Source of the DNA: Mariprofundus ferrinatatus | GTDB taxonomy: Bacteria; Pseudomonadota; Zetaproteobacteria; Mariprofundales; Mariprofundaceae | DNA length: 64,000 nucleotides | Direction: 5' to 3' | Assembly (NCBI RefSeq): GCF_002795825.1 | Contig: NZ_CP018800.1 | Location: forward strand, 930,001-994,000 | Part shown: piece after piece, positions 42,632 through 51,440 of the stretch | How positions within the stretch are numbered: position 1 is the first letter of the stretch | How the letters are laid out: the number at the start of each line of letters is the position of its first letter | Position numbers and translations under genes: made by a program | The notes under the pieces: generated by a model | What the model was told of the DNA's origin: nothing | What the model saw: only the letters and a program-made list of their open reading frames with translations | Databases searched by the model: none

Positions 42632-44311
42632 TTATGGCGTGACTGCCGTCACTTTGTATTGCTGTAGCGCTTCGGGAACATACCACTTTTCACTGTTGTA
42701 ACCGATACCGGCCGGTGCAGGCTTGATGCCGTGGAAGCGTTTGTGCATCACCGGCAGCGAGTAGGGAGCAAAGAGAAAGACCATCGGAACATCACTGTAT
42801 ATCTCCTCCTGCATACGATCGTAATGCGCTTTACGTTCGTTGCGGTCGAAGGTTCTGCGCGCCGCATCGAGTGCTGCATCCACCTTTTCATTGTTGTAGG
42901 AGAGGAAATTGAACTGGCGAGGGCCGGTCTGGGATGAGTGCCAGATGGTGTACTGATCCGGATCAGGTGAGAGGGACCAGCCCAGAATGACGGCATCGAA
43001 GTTGCGAGTGTTGATAAAGTTCTGGATAAAGGCGGACCACTCAACCAGCCGCACTTTCATGTCGATACCTACCGTTTTAAGCCGTTGCTGCATAATCGTG
43101 GCTGCATCAGCACGCTGTTTATTACCGTTGTTGGTGAGTACGGTGAAAGAGAGCGATTCGCCGCCTTTATCGACAATGCCATCGCCATCGGAATCTCTCC
43201 AGCCTGCCTCAGCCAGCAGAGCCCTGGCCCTTTCGGGATCATAGCTTCGTGGTTTGAGGTTTTCGTTCACCCAGAAGGTGCCCGGTTTATAGGGGCTGGC
43301 GATGGTTTCGCCCAATCCCAACTGAACTCCGTCGAGAATCTCCTGCCGGTCGATGGCATAAGCGATCGCCCTGCGAATGCGGATATCGCTGAATGGTTTG
43401 CGGCTGAGGTTGAAGCCGAGGTAGGTGTAGACGAAGTCGAGATATTTGTAGCGATTGAAATTGTTTTTCAGCGCCTCGCGCGTTTGAAACAGGCGGGCAT
43501 ACTGCATCGGGCTTAAGCCCACCGAATCAAGGCGTCCGGCTGAGAGTTCAAGAAACTGGGTGGCGCGATCAGGGATAATGCGGGTCAGTCTTTCGCTGAT
43601 CCATACCGGGCCATCGAAGTAGCTCTCATTGGCGCGCATCAGGATTGACTGCTGCGATTGCCACTCGGCAAGCGTGTATGGACCGATGGAGGCTTTGGGG
43701 GAGCGCGAGAGCGGTGTGTCCATGATGTTTTCACCTTCAAAGACATGTTTCGGCAGAATCGCCAGCGATGACCAGGATGAGAGAGCGGGTGAAAAGGGTT
43801 CATCGTAGTGCACGATAAAGGTGTGCGGATCAGGTGCCTCAGCGCGCTTAACCAGAATATAATCTGCCTTGTATGCACTCTGGGTTGAATCGGCCTGAAT
43901 TAAATTGAGGGTGAATAGGCAGTCATCTGAAGTCAGAGGTTTGCCATCGGTCCACTGCAACGTTTTGCGCAGATGAAAGATGATGGTGCGATTGTCTGGC
44001 GAAACATCCCATGATTCGGCCAACTGGCCGGTAAGGTCGAGGTTTTTGTCGTACTTCAGTAGAGAGAGGTAGAGTTGCCCGGCAATGGCATGGCTTGATG
44101 CATCGCCTGCAATCATCGGGATCAGGTTGCTGGCATCACCGATCGAGGCATCAACCAGCCGGTCTCCGCGCGCAGGGATATCCTCGTACTGGCCAAGTGC
44201 GGTTTTTGCAGATGAGGCGTCGGATGGCGTATCACTGTTGCCGCAAGCGATGAGCAGCAGGGCAGCAAGCCCGGCTGCGATCAGCCTGGGCGAATGCGGG
44301 CGAGAACCCAT
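42632..44311 (-). CDS. Oligopeptide-type ABC substrate-binding lipoprotein (SBP_bac_5)
   Basis: 559 residues. Lipobox LLLIACGN near residue 20. The fold signature is YLSLLKYDKNLDLTGQLAESWDVSPDN, then TFKLRKTLQW-like HLRKTLQWTDGKPLTSDD, and RRAIAYAIDRQ near residue 320, the peptide/nickel-binding cluster. No permease or ATPase gene is adjacent, so it may feed a distant importer or act as a sensor. MppA-like murein-peptide binding is one option given the neighbouring transglycosylase. Overlaps the MltD gene by 31 bases. Confidence 0.88.
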   Translation of the reverse strand: MGSRPHSPRLIAAGLAALLLIACGNSDTPSDASSAKTALGQYEDIPARGDRLVDASIGDASNLIPMIAGDASSHAIAGQLYLSLLKYDKNLDLTGQLAESWDVSPDNRTIIFHLRKTLQWTDGKPLTSDDCLFTLNLIQADSTQSAYKADYILVKRAEAPDPHTFIVHYDEPFSPALSSWSSLAILPKHVFEGENIMDTPLSRSPKASIGPYTLAEWQSQQSILMRANESYFDGPVWISERLTRIIPDRATQFLELSAGRLDSVGLSPMQYARLFQTREALKNNFNRYKYLDFVYTYLGFNLSRKPFSDIRIRRAIAYAIDRQEILDGVQLGLGETIASPYKPGTFWVNENLKPRSYDPERARALLAEAGWRDSDGDGIVDKGGESLSFTVLTNNGNKQRADAATIMQQRLKTVGIDMKVRLVEWSAFIQNFINTRNFDAVILGWSLSPDPDQYTIWHSSQTGPRQFNFLSYNNEKVDAALDAARRTFDRNERKAHYDRMQEEIYSDVPMVFLFAPYSLPVMHKRFHGIKPAPAGIGYNSEKWYVPEALQQYKVTAVTP

Positions 44312-45582
44312 AGTGTGTCTCCGGCGCGAATAATGCTTTTACTGGAAAGGTTGTTGATCTTGGTGATCGCTTTGACTGTCGTGCCGAAACGGCTGGCGAT
44401 GCGCCAGAGAGAATCACCACTGCGCACACGGTAGCGAATGCGGCGGTCGCTATTAAGCAGCGGATTGATGTTGGCGCTTGCCCTGGCCAGCTGGTTGGCC
44501 GGCACTTTCAGCTTTTGACCGATGCGAAGCACCTTGGAACTTCCCCTGTTCAGCTGTTTAAGGCTCTCCACGCTGCAGCTGTGCGTTTTGGCAATACTCC
44601 AGAGCGAATCACCCTTCTTTACTGTGGCATAAACAAATTTAGGCCCTGCCTTGGCCGCACTCTCCTGCACCTGCGCGTGCAGTGACTCGGGCACATGGAT
44701 AGTGACCGGACGGCTAAGATACTGGGCCTGATTGAGCGATGGATTGAAATGGAAAATCTCATCCTTCTCCATGCCGCTAAGGCCTGCCAGAAGGTGAAGG
44801 TCAACCGGCGGTTGCAGGTTGACGGGGAGTGTTTTGATCGGATCGGGAAATGCGAGAGCTCCCTCCTCAAGAAGGGCCACCAGCCCGATAATATGGATGA
44901 CATAATCTCTCGTCTCTTCCGGCACCGGCAGCTTCTCAAGTGGATTGCCGATATCCCACGGCTCTTTTCTCAGGCGTGCAGCGACCGCATTGGGGCCGAG
45001 ATTGTAGGCGGCAATGGCGAGTGGCCAGTTATCAAAGCGGTCATAAAGGTCGATCAGATATTGCACTGCAACCGTAGTTGATTTCTCGACACTGCGTCGC
45101 CCATCGATCTTTCTGTCCGGACTGATGCCGAGGCTCATTGCAGTTTTCGGCATCAGCTGCCATAGACCCACTGCACCGGAACGCGAGAGGGCATAGGGGT
45201 TGTAGGTGGACTCCACGATCGGAATCACCTGCAGTGCATCTGGCACATGCTTAGCTCTGAGGCTCTCTACAAGGCGGTGGCGTACATAGCGGGAACGCTC
45301 AGATACCATCTCCCAGCGATCTGAGTAGCGGATGCTGGATCTGTTTTTAGCCATCTCCAGGTCATTTTCATTGATGCCGTAGAGCAGGGGTCTGAGTATT
45401 GGCCTGTGGGCGTTGCCAGCCTGTGTCTGTGCCGGATCGAGAGAGGCCAGCAACTCCACAGCCGAAGCCGGGTATGAGGCAAGCATCATCATCCCGGCTG
45501 CGAGAAGCGGCTGTATCAGAAAATACGCTTTAAGGCGTCTGTGTTGTTGATGTCCTGTAATACGGGCTGTCATGACAGGCAT
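44281..45582 (-). CDS. mltD: MltD-type lytic transglycosylase with two LysM repeats
   Basis: 433 residues. N-terminal signal segment to about residue 41. SLT domain: catalytic Glu E124 in IPIVESTYNPYA, GAVGLWQLMPKTA, and IAAYNLGPNAVA. Two C-terminal LysM repeats (YATVKKGDSLWSIAKTH and YRVRSGDSLWRIASRFG) bind peptidoglycan. It cuts MurNAc-GlcNAc bonds in the periplasm or outer membrane. A 12-base palindrome CTGTCATGACAG covers its start region (45573). The start is ATG 45582 or 45573; the gap to the GTPase gene is 5 bases. Confidence 0.9.
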   Translation of the reverse strand: MPVMTARITGHQQHRRLKAYFLIQPLLAAGMMMLASYPASAVELLASLDPAQTQAGNAHRPILRPLLYGINENDLEMAKNRSSIRYSDRWEMVSERSRYVRHRLVESLRAKHVPDALQVIPIVESTYNPYALSRSGAVGLWQLMPKTAMSLGISPDRKIDGRRSVEKSTTVAVQYLIDLYDRFDNWPLAIAAYNLGPNAVAARLRKEPWDIGNPLEKLPVPEETRDYVIHIIGLVALLEEGALAFPDPIKTLPVNLQPPVDLHLLAGLSGMEKDEIFHFNPSLNQAQYLSRPVTIHVPESLHAQVQESAAKAGPKFVYATVKKGDSLWSIAKTHSCSVESLKQLNRGSSKVLRIGQKLKVPANQLARASANINPLLNSDRRIRYRVRSGDSLWRIASRFGTTVKAITKINNLSSKSIIRAGDTLWVLARIRPG

Positions 45583-45587
45583 AAAGA

Positions 45588-46163
45588 TTAGAAGAGATCG
45601 CCATAATTGCCATCATTATTCTCATCCTCTGCACTTGCCTCGACCAGTGCATTACCGAGTACGGTGAGCGCAAGCATCTTGCTGGCCTCTTTTTCGCGCG
45701 CATCGACCGGAATCACCATGATCTCACCGAGGTTTAGCTGTGAGGCGATCTCTTCAACACTTTTGGCCCCGGGTAGGTCCTGTTTGGTTGCCCCGACAAT
45801 CGCCGGCAGCCCGACCTGCTCGCGGTAATATTTGTACATCTTGCGCATCTCATTAAGTGAATCATCACATGTGGAATCGATCAGGAAAATGGCTGCAATC
45901 GCCCCCTTGGAGAGGATATTCCACATGAAATTAAAGCGTGCCTGACCGGGGGTTCCAAAAAGATGCAGCTCAAGTTGTTCATCGATCTTGAGAATGCCGA
46001 AATCGAGCCCGACCGTGGTCATGCTTTTCAGCTTTGCCACCTGATCGCTCGGCACCACATCCGTAGCCGTCACCTGAGAATCGCTGAGATTCTGTACCAT
46101 CGTGGTTTTGCCGGAGTTCACAGGCCCTGTGATCACCAGTTTTACAACCTGTTTGTCAATCAT
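45588..46163 (-). CDS. MglA/CvnD-like small GTPase
   Basis: 191 residues from ATG 46163, overlapping the upstream stop as TGATG. P-loop GPVNSGKT (13-20), switch-I Thr in MTTVGLDFG, a FGTPGQARF switch-II that has Gly instead of the usual Asp but matches CvnD-type bacterial GTPases, and TKQD as G4. No lipid or membrane anchor. In MglA systems and streptomycete conservons such GTPases set polarity or transduce signals with a Roadblock partner. Genes for two Roadblock proteins lie within 6 kb on each side. Confidence 0.85.
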   Translation of the reverse strand: MIDKQVVKLVITGPVNSGKTTMVQNLSDSQVTATDVVPSDQVAKLKSMTTVGLDFGILKIDEQLELHLFGTPGQARFNFMWNILSKGAIAAIFLIDSTCDDSLNEMRKMYKYYREQVGLPAIVGATKQDLPGAKSVEEIASQLNLGEIMVIPVDAREKEASKMLALTVLGNALVEASAEDENNDGNYGDLF

Positions 46164-46843
46164 CACAGACCCCTGATTCGATCGATGATCCGGCTCAGAA
46201 TGGATACCCTGCTGTTACGGTTTACAACCTCTCTGGAAGGGGTTTCCGTCCGGCCCGCTTCACTTCTCGTGCTGTTTGATCTTTCCGGGGCTGGTCTGCT
46301 CATCCTGCGCTCGGTTGTTGATTCCACTTTCAGTGGGGCGATAAGGCCGAGCAGATAGGTGGCGATCATCACCCTCAGGCGGCTCGCTTCATCAAATTCA
46401 TGGTCGGCCTGGGAGATGAAATCCTGAATCTTCAGCGATCCGTTCTGCTGATAACTCCTGTGCATGTTGATATATGTAGGGTGATCGGCAAATGCGTAGC
46501 GCTGCATCGGATAGAGCCTGACAATCAGTGGCGGCATACGCATGGCGAAGCTGAGCAGGGCGGCGCGAAGCTCAGCACTGAACGAGAAGCCTCTCAATGC
46601 ATCTGCGACTGCCTGTGGTGCAAAGGTGCGCTGCTCCGTGACTGGTGCACAGTTGATACCGCTGCTCACTTTGACCGAGTCGGAGGCTAAGATCTCTCTG
46701 AGTTTATGGACGACATCGTCATGGTTGCCGGCAAAACCGGAGCGATCGTAAAAGAGGCTGTTGGTCTCTGAGCCGAATCGGTAGTCGACCCGTGCAGGTT
46801 TCTGCTGGATGATCATGCGGCGAAGGGGAATAAGCGAGTTCAT
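46163..46843 (-). CDS. Unknown protein, first gene of the GTPase operon
   Basis: About 226 residues from ATG 46843, which has AGGA upstream; the earlier ATG at 46897 is unsupported. No signal peptide or clear membrane span. The central part (SAELRAALLSFAMRMPPLIVRLY, LRVMIATYLLGLIAPL) is helical and hydrophobic in places; the last about 50 residues are Arg/Ser-rich and low complexity (MSRPAPERSNSTRS, ending ILSRIIDRIRGL). I recognise no family. Tight coupling to the GTPase gene suggests a regulator or effector of it. Confidence 0.6.
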   Translation of the reverse strand: MNSLIPLRRMIIQQKPARVDYRFGSETNSLFYDRSGFAGNHDDVVHKLREILASDSVKVSSGINCAPVTEQRTFAPQAVADALRGFSFSAELRAALLSFAMRMPPLIVRLYPMQRYAFADHPTYINMHRSYQQNGSLKIQDFISQADHEFDEASRLRVMIATYLLGLIAPLKVESTTERRMSRPAPERSNSTRSEAGRTETPSREVVNRNSRVSILSRIIDRIRGL

Positions 46844-46891
46844 GGGGTAATCCTGTTCAGAACCATGAGTTCCTGATCCCTGGGTGGTGAC

Positions 46892-47119
46892 GCACATGTA
46901 TGCTGTGCCCGGATATCTCTGCCATTGCGCGCTCCTTTTTCTGTTACGTTACAAAAATACATGTGCTGATCTTCCCTGTATCCCGCCTCGTTACCGTGAG
47001 TTGGAGCACTTTTCGTTCAAATCTGCTCTCGGAATGCCGTTCTGTTGATGCTCAGGCCTACTACACAAACCGTGAGTTTCGACTATAATAATTAAGCAGA
47101 GCATTGAGTGGACATGTAT
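46892..47119. promoter_or_regulatory. Three ACATGTAT sites in the divergent promoter region
   Basis: GCACATGTAT at 46892-46901, its exact inverse ATACATGTGC at 46957-46966, and ACATGTAT at 47112-47119, within the 311-base gap between the GTPase operon and the MEDS gene. Two are near the GTPase operon start and one is just downstream of the MEDS -10 box. Candidate operator for one shared regulator. The rest of the gap has no gene. Confidence 0.4.
47084..47089 (+). promoter_or_regulatory. -10 box (TATAAT) of the MEDS gene
   Basis: Perfect TATAAT 66 bases before ATG 47155; no -35 of good quality was found. Confidence 0.5.
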
Positions 47120-47154
47120 CTATTGTTTCGACTCAGAGACTAAGGGGGTGCCGG

Positions 47155-47781
47155 ATGTGTAGCAGTGAGCTGAAGGTTAATCTCGGATTTACCAGTGAAA
47201 GGTTCCCGCCGGGTACCCATATGTGCCTGATTTACAGTAATGAAGAAGAGAGACGTGAAACCATCTCCAAGTTTCTCGATAGTGGATTGAAGGGCGGGGA
47301 GCGCGTCGGATACTTTGCAGATGAGATGAGCCCGGTTGAGGTTAAGGAGTGGCTCGGAAGTTATGACCTGGTACTGCCGGACCGGGAAGAAAGTGGACAG
47401 TTCATCTGCTCGAATGCACTGGAGGTCTACTGCCCAGAGGGAAAATTTGAGCCTGATGACATGATCCATACGCTGAAGAGTAGTTATCAGGCGTCGTGTG
47501 ATGACGGTTATCCGGGTTTAAGGGTCAGTGGTGAGATGAGTTGGGCGCTTAGAGGAGTTCCGGGTTCCGACCGCCTGATGGAGTATGAGGCCAAAGTAAA
47601 TATTGCGTTCAGAACCCACCCTGTCATTGCAATCTGCCAGTACGATGCTCGCAGATTTGATGGTTCTACAATTCTGGATGTGCTCAGGGTGCACCCGGTG
47701 ATGGTTGTTCAGGGTCGGGTAGTTCACAACCCATATTTTATTCAGCCGGAAGCGTTCCTGGCATCTCTCTCAGGAGCCTGA
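47155..47781 (+). CDS. MEDS (DcmR-type sensory) domain protein
   Basis: 208 residues from ATG 47155, preceded by GGGGGTG at 47143-47149; a longer TTG frame from 47104 is unsupported. FPPGTHMCLIYSNEEERRETISKFLDSGLKGGERVGYF is recognisable as the MEDS domain opening, and CQYDARRFDGSTILDVLRVHPVMVV its end. MEDS domains are RecA-fold-like sensory modules, often joined to histidine kinases or anti-sigma-type proteins; here the protein stands alone. It may pair with the kinase system encoded next to it. Confidence 0.75.
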   Translation: MCSSELKVNLGFTSERFPPGTHMCLIYSNEEERRETISKFLDSGLKGGERVGYFADEMSPVEVKEWLGSYDLVLPDREESGQFICSNALEVYCPEGKFEPDDMIHTLKSSYQASCDDGYPGLRVSGEMSWALRGVPGSDRLMEYEAKVNIAFRTHPVIAICQYDARRFDGSTILDVLRVHPVMVVQGRVVHNPYFIQPEAFLASLSGA

Positions 47782-47898
47782 TCATTCGCCTAGGCGACTG
47801 CTGCAGGGCAGGGGCCGATCGAAAATATTCACCCGGTTTTTAACTGATATGGTGATATCGAAAGCCCATACATTTCAGGGCAGGCAGGGCTTTTCGCT

Positions 47899-47909
47899 CC
47901 CCCCCCCCC
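47899..47909 (+). repeat. Homopolymer tract of 11 C
   Basis: An uninterrupted C11 run in the 236-base gap, ending 3 bases before the candidate -35 of the binding-protein/kinase operon. Such tracts vary in length by slipped-strand pairing in many bacteria; whether this one does is unknown. Confidence 0.9.
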
Positions 47910-47912
47910 AGA

Positions 47913-47943
47913 TTGTCAAAAGCTTGGAAAAATTTGCTATACT
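47913..47943 (+). promoter_or_regulatory. Extended -10 promoter of the binding-protein/kinase operon
   Basis: TTGTCA (47913-47918), 19-base spacer, TGC then TATACT (47938-47943). The spacer is long, so the TG extension probably matters. The C11 tract lies just upstream. Confidence 0.6.
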
Positions 47944-48017
47944 AATAGAGAAGAAATGCAGAACTATAGATAGCAGTGTCCCGCTTGGATGATCCGGAAT
48001 GCTTAGAGGAGAGCCCT

Positions 48018-49028
48018 ATGAAAATGAAATCAGTTTGGATCGGGTTAGCTGCTGTTGCCGCTGTAATTGCAGCGGTTATGTTTTTTTCTGGAGGAATCGC
48101 GGAGAAAGGTGATGTCAGGCAGGGCGTTCCCTTGGCGGTCGGAACCAATATCTGGCCCGGTTATGAGCCTCTCTACCTGGCGCGAGAACTGGGCTACTAT
48201 GATGGCAAAGGTGTTCGGCTGATTGAGTTCGCCTCAGCAACCCAGGTGCTGCATGCATTTCGGAACAAAGTAATTGCAGCTGCTGCCCTCACCCTTGATG
48301 AGGTGCTGTTGCTGAAGGACTACGGTCTCGACCCCAGGGTTGTTCTTGTGTTCGACACCTCTGATGGTGCCGATGTGATTCTGTCCAAGAGGGAGTTTTC
48401 TGATATGAAAGCCCTCAAAGGCAAACGCATTGGAGTTGAAAATACTGCGTTGGGGGCATTTATGCTGATGCGGGCACTGCAGCTTAACGGCATGCAACTT
48501 TCAGATGTTGAAATTGTTTCGCTGCCAATCAACGAGCATGATACAGCATTTAAAACGGGCAAGGTCGATGCACTGGTCACATTCGATCCTGTGCGTAGTC
48601 GCCTGATGGCAGAAGGGTATCATGAGCTCTTCACCAGCAAAGATATTCCTGATGAAGTTGTGGATGTATTGGTGGTCAGTGAGGAGTCACTGCTGTCCCA
48701 TAACAAAGAACTCAACGCACTGTTCAGCGGCTGGTTTCGGGGGCTTGATTATCTTGATGATTATCCTGAGAAAGCTGCCGGGATCATGGCTGCACGACAG
48801 AAAATATCAACTGCCGAGCTTTTGGAAGCATATAAGGGGCTGCATCTTCCTGATCTGGATGAGAACATCAGCATGATGGATCCACCACCATCGCCACTGT
48901 ATCTGACTGCAACACGGATGAGTGAGCTCATGTATAAATCCAAGCTGTTAAAGAGCCGGCTTAATCTGAAACAGATGATTGCTGTCGAACCGCTTAAGCA
49001 ATTCAAGCAAGGCGATGCTCAGAGGTAA
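48018..49028 (+). CDS. NMT1/SsuA-type ABC substrate-binding protein
   Basis: 336 residues from ATG 48018 with AGAGGAGA upstream. N-terminal hydrophobic segment (about residues 4-24) without a lipobox, so a membrane-anchored or cleaved periplasmic protein. VPLAVGTNIWPGYEPLYLARELGYYD is the classical NMT1/SsuA/taurine-binding opening; VDALVTFDPVRSRL follows. No transport permease is next to it; the downstream hybrid histidine kinase starts 3 bases later, so it may present a ligand to that sensor rather than feed an importer. Ligand unknown (sulfonate, nitrate or thiamine-precursor type). Confidence 0.85.
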   Translation: MKMKSVWIGLAAVAAVIAAVMFFSGGIAEKGDVRQGVPLAVGTNIWPGYEPLYLARELGYYDGKGVRLIEFASATQVLHAFRNKVIAAAALTLDEVLLLKDYGLDPRVVLVFDTSDGADVILSKREFSDMKALKGKRIGVENTALGAFMLMRALQLNGMQLSDVEIVSLPINEHDTAFKTGKVDALVTFDPVRSRLMAEGYHELFTSKDIPDEVVDVLVVSEESLLSHNKELNALFSGWFRGLDYLDDYPEKAAGIMAARQKISTAELLEAYKGLHLPDLDENISMMDPPPSPLYLTATRMSELMYKSKLLKSRLNLKQMIAVEPLKQFKQGDAQR

Positions 49029-49031
49029 CTG

Positions 49032-51320
49032 ATGAAACTCTCTCTGCGTTGGCTTCTGCCATCTCTTCTGGTCGCCTGTACAGTGATCCTCTCTGTCTGG
49101 AGCTATCAGACCAACGGCAGGATTGCCGAGTTAAATGTGGAGCAAGACCAACTTCAGCATATCACTTTGGAGATGGATCAGCTGCAGAGGCATATCGAAC
49201 TTCAACTGAGGGAGGGGATGATTGCATCGGTTCAGGAGGAGATCAGCACATTGGGTGTTGATCCTGATGTGGAGATCGCTTTTTTAAGTGATCATCACGA
49301 TGAAATTGTTGCCTCGATTTTTTTTGCAACTGTTGGAAATACAGTTGAAGAGATGGCCAATCAACACCTTGGCAATAGCCGTGATATTCGACTTGAGCAG
49401 TTCGAGAAGACAAAAAACAGCCTGAGTAGCACTGTTTTTGTCGAAGGAGAAGGTGTGAATCAGAAGGTGATTGGCATCTACCCAGTTGTCATGGGACGTA
49501 AGGAGGGCGAATTAAGGCCGACTCTCATTGGAATACTTTATTCCCAGCGAAGCATGGCAAGAGTTAAAGAGGCTGCAATGCAGGGCGTTACGCGCCAGAT
49601 CATCCAGTTTGTCGCCATGCTGAGCCTGTTTACGATTCTGCTTTCGATGACCCTCCATTTCCTGGTGACGGCAAGAATACGCAGGATAGTCGACACAACC
49701 CGCCTTGTTTCGGAAGGCAACCTGAATGCACAGACCAATGTTGCAGGAGAGGATGAGGTCGGGCAAGTTGCTTCTGCGATCGATTCGATGGTAATGCAGT
49801 GGGGCAAGGCTGAGGCAAGGCTCGTTAAGCTGTCGCAGGGGGTCGAACAGTCCAGTGAGGCCATGATTATTATGGATTATCAGGGGTGTGTAGAGTATGT
49901 GAATCCTGCATTTTGCCGCATTTCAGGTTACGCCAGTGAAGAGATAGTGGGAGATCTGGCGCTCTGGTTTAGAAACAGGGCTGATCCAGCCGGCAGAGCA
50001 CTGTGGGAGACCATGATCCTGGGCAATATCTGGCACGGACGAATCATGAGTGAGAGAAAGGATGGATCACAATATCCGTGCATGCTGACCGTGTCTCCGG
50101 TTAAGGGTGATGACGGTAAAATCGTCAACTTTGTTGGGGTCCAGCAGGACCTTACGGAACATGAAAACCTGGAAGAGCAGTTGCGGCAGTCTCAGAAACT
50201 GGAGGCGCTCGGGACACTCGTTGGAGGCATTGCACACGAGTTCAATAACGCACTGGCTGGCATGACCGGCAACCTATATCTGGCAAAGAGAGAGGCATCA
50301 GCGCTTCCGGGGGTTGTTAAGCGACTGGAATCGGTAGAGAAGCTCTCATTTCGAAGTGCCGAACTGATTAAAAACCTGCTCTCGTTTGCCCGCAAAGGAA
50401 TTGTCCAGAAAACAGATATTCCCTTAGCCCCGTTTTTGAAAGAGATCATCAAGATATATAAAACCTCGCTGCCTGAGAATATCAAGTTGAATACAGATAT
50501 TACTCTGCCTATGGTGGTTTATGGGGATGCAACCCTTCTTCAGCAGACGGTGATGAATATTATAAACAATGCGCGAGATGCTGTTCTGAAAAGTGAAGAC
50601 CCCGTCATATCGATTAAACTGGGAGAGTTTGTTGCAGATAAGGAGTTTCTGGAAATGCATCCTGAGCTCAAATCTGGTGACTATGCAATCATATCCATCA
50701 GAGACAGTGGCTGCGGCATCAGACACGAGGATATGCCACATATTTTTGAACCGTTTTATACGACCAAGGAAGTCGGTAAGGGTTCTGGCCTGGGGCTCTC
50801 CCAGGTGTACGGTGCCATGCAGACCCATGGTGGTGCTGTGGAAATCGAGTCGGTCCCCGAGGTTGGTACTCTGGTTCGCCTATACCTGCCTGCAGTGGAC
50901 AGAAGTATTGAGAATGAATTCGCCACCCAACAGCAGGAACAGGTTGAGAATGGCAATGGGGAGACGATCATGCTGGTTGATGATGACAGCAATGTTCTCT
51001 CGACAGCATCGGATGTTCTGGAGAGTTTGAACTACAAGGTATTAACGGCAACAAACGGGCAGGAGGCAATCGCTCAATTCAATATAAACAGGGAAGCAAT
51101 TGATCTTGTGATTATCGATGTGGTGATGCCTGTCATGGGCGGTATCGAAGCCGTGCAACATCTTCGTGAGATAGAACCCGGAATAAAAATTATTTTCTCA
51201 ACCGGTTATGATCGGGACAGCCTGAGAGAGGCTGGGAGTATCGATTCAGCGTTGGTTATCTCGAAACCCTTCAATGTGGCAGAACTGAGCCGTGCTATAA
51301 AGAATAAACTGGCTCATTGA
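49032..51320 (+). CDS. Hybrid histidine kinase: TM-sensor, HAMP, PAS, HisKA, HATPase, REC
   Basis: 762 residues. Two membrane spans (about 8-25 and 196-216) enclose a periplasmic sensor; HAMP (about 217-270), PAS (283-390), phospho-acceptor His H402 in GGIAHEFNNALAG, N-box in IINNARDAV, G1 box RDSGCGI, G2 box GSGLGLSQVYGA, and a C-terminal receiver with D696 in VIIDVVMP and SKPF. All key residues seem present. It is coupled to the binding protein upstream; the output domain or response regulator is not in the window. A stem-loop overlaps its stop codon. Confidence 0.9.
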   Translation: MKLSLRWLLPSLLVACTVILSVWSYQTNGRIAELNVEQDQLQHITLEMDQLQRHIELQLREGMIASVQEEISTLGVDPDVEIAFLSDHHDEIVASIFFATVGNTVEEMANQHLGNSRDIRLEQFEKTKNSLSSTVFVEGEGVNQKVIGIYPVVMGRKEGELRPTLIGILYSQRSMARVKEAAMQGVTRQIIQFVAMLSLFTILLSMTLHFLVTARIRRIVDTTRLVSEGNLNAQTNVAGEDEVGQVASAIDSMVMQWGKAEARLVKLSQGVEQSSEAMIIMDYQGCVEYVNPAFCRISGYASEEIVGDLALWFRNRADPAGRALWETMILGNIWHGRIMSERKDGSQYPCMLTVSPVKGDDGKIVNFVGVQQDLTEHENLEEQLRQSQKLEALGTLVGGIAHEFNNALAGMTGNLYLAKREASALPGVVKRLESVEKLSFRSAELIKNLLSFARKGIVQKTDIPLAPFLKEIIKIYKTSLPENIKLNTDITLPMVVYGDATLLQQTVMNIINNARDAVLKSEDPVISIKLGEFVADKEFLEMHPELKSGDYAIISIRDSGCGIRHEDMPHIFEPFYTTKEVGKGSGLGLSQVYGAMQTHGGAVEIESVPEVGTLVRLYLPAVDRSIENEFATQQQEQVENGNGETIMLVDDDSNVLSTASDVLESLNYKVLTATNGQEAIAQFNINREAIDLVIIDVVMPVMGGIEAVQHLREIEPGIKIIFSTGYDRDSLREAGSIDSALVISKPFNVAELSRAIKNKLAH

Positions 51321-51338
51321 TGCCAGCTAAATGGCATC
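51319..51338 (+). terminator. Stem-loop after the hybrid kinase
   Basis: GATGCCA, loop GCTAAA, TGGCATC, overlapping the stop codon, followed by TGTTTCC. A short T-run only, so termination is uncertain. Confidence 0.5.
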
Positions 51339-51440
51339 TGTTTCCTGGCGTTTCAGCTTGTCATTTGTCGGTATGATTACTCCGGCGGCACTCCGGGTTT
51401 CCTGGTCAGAGAGAAATTCAGGGCCACCCCGGAGATTCAT

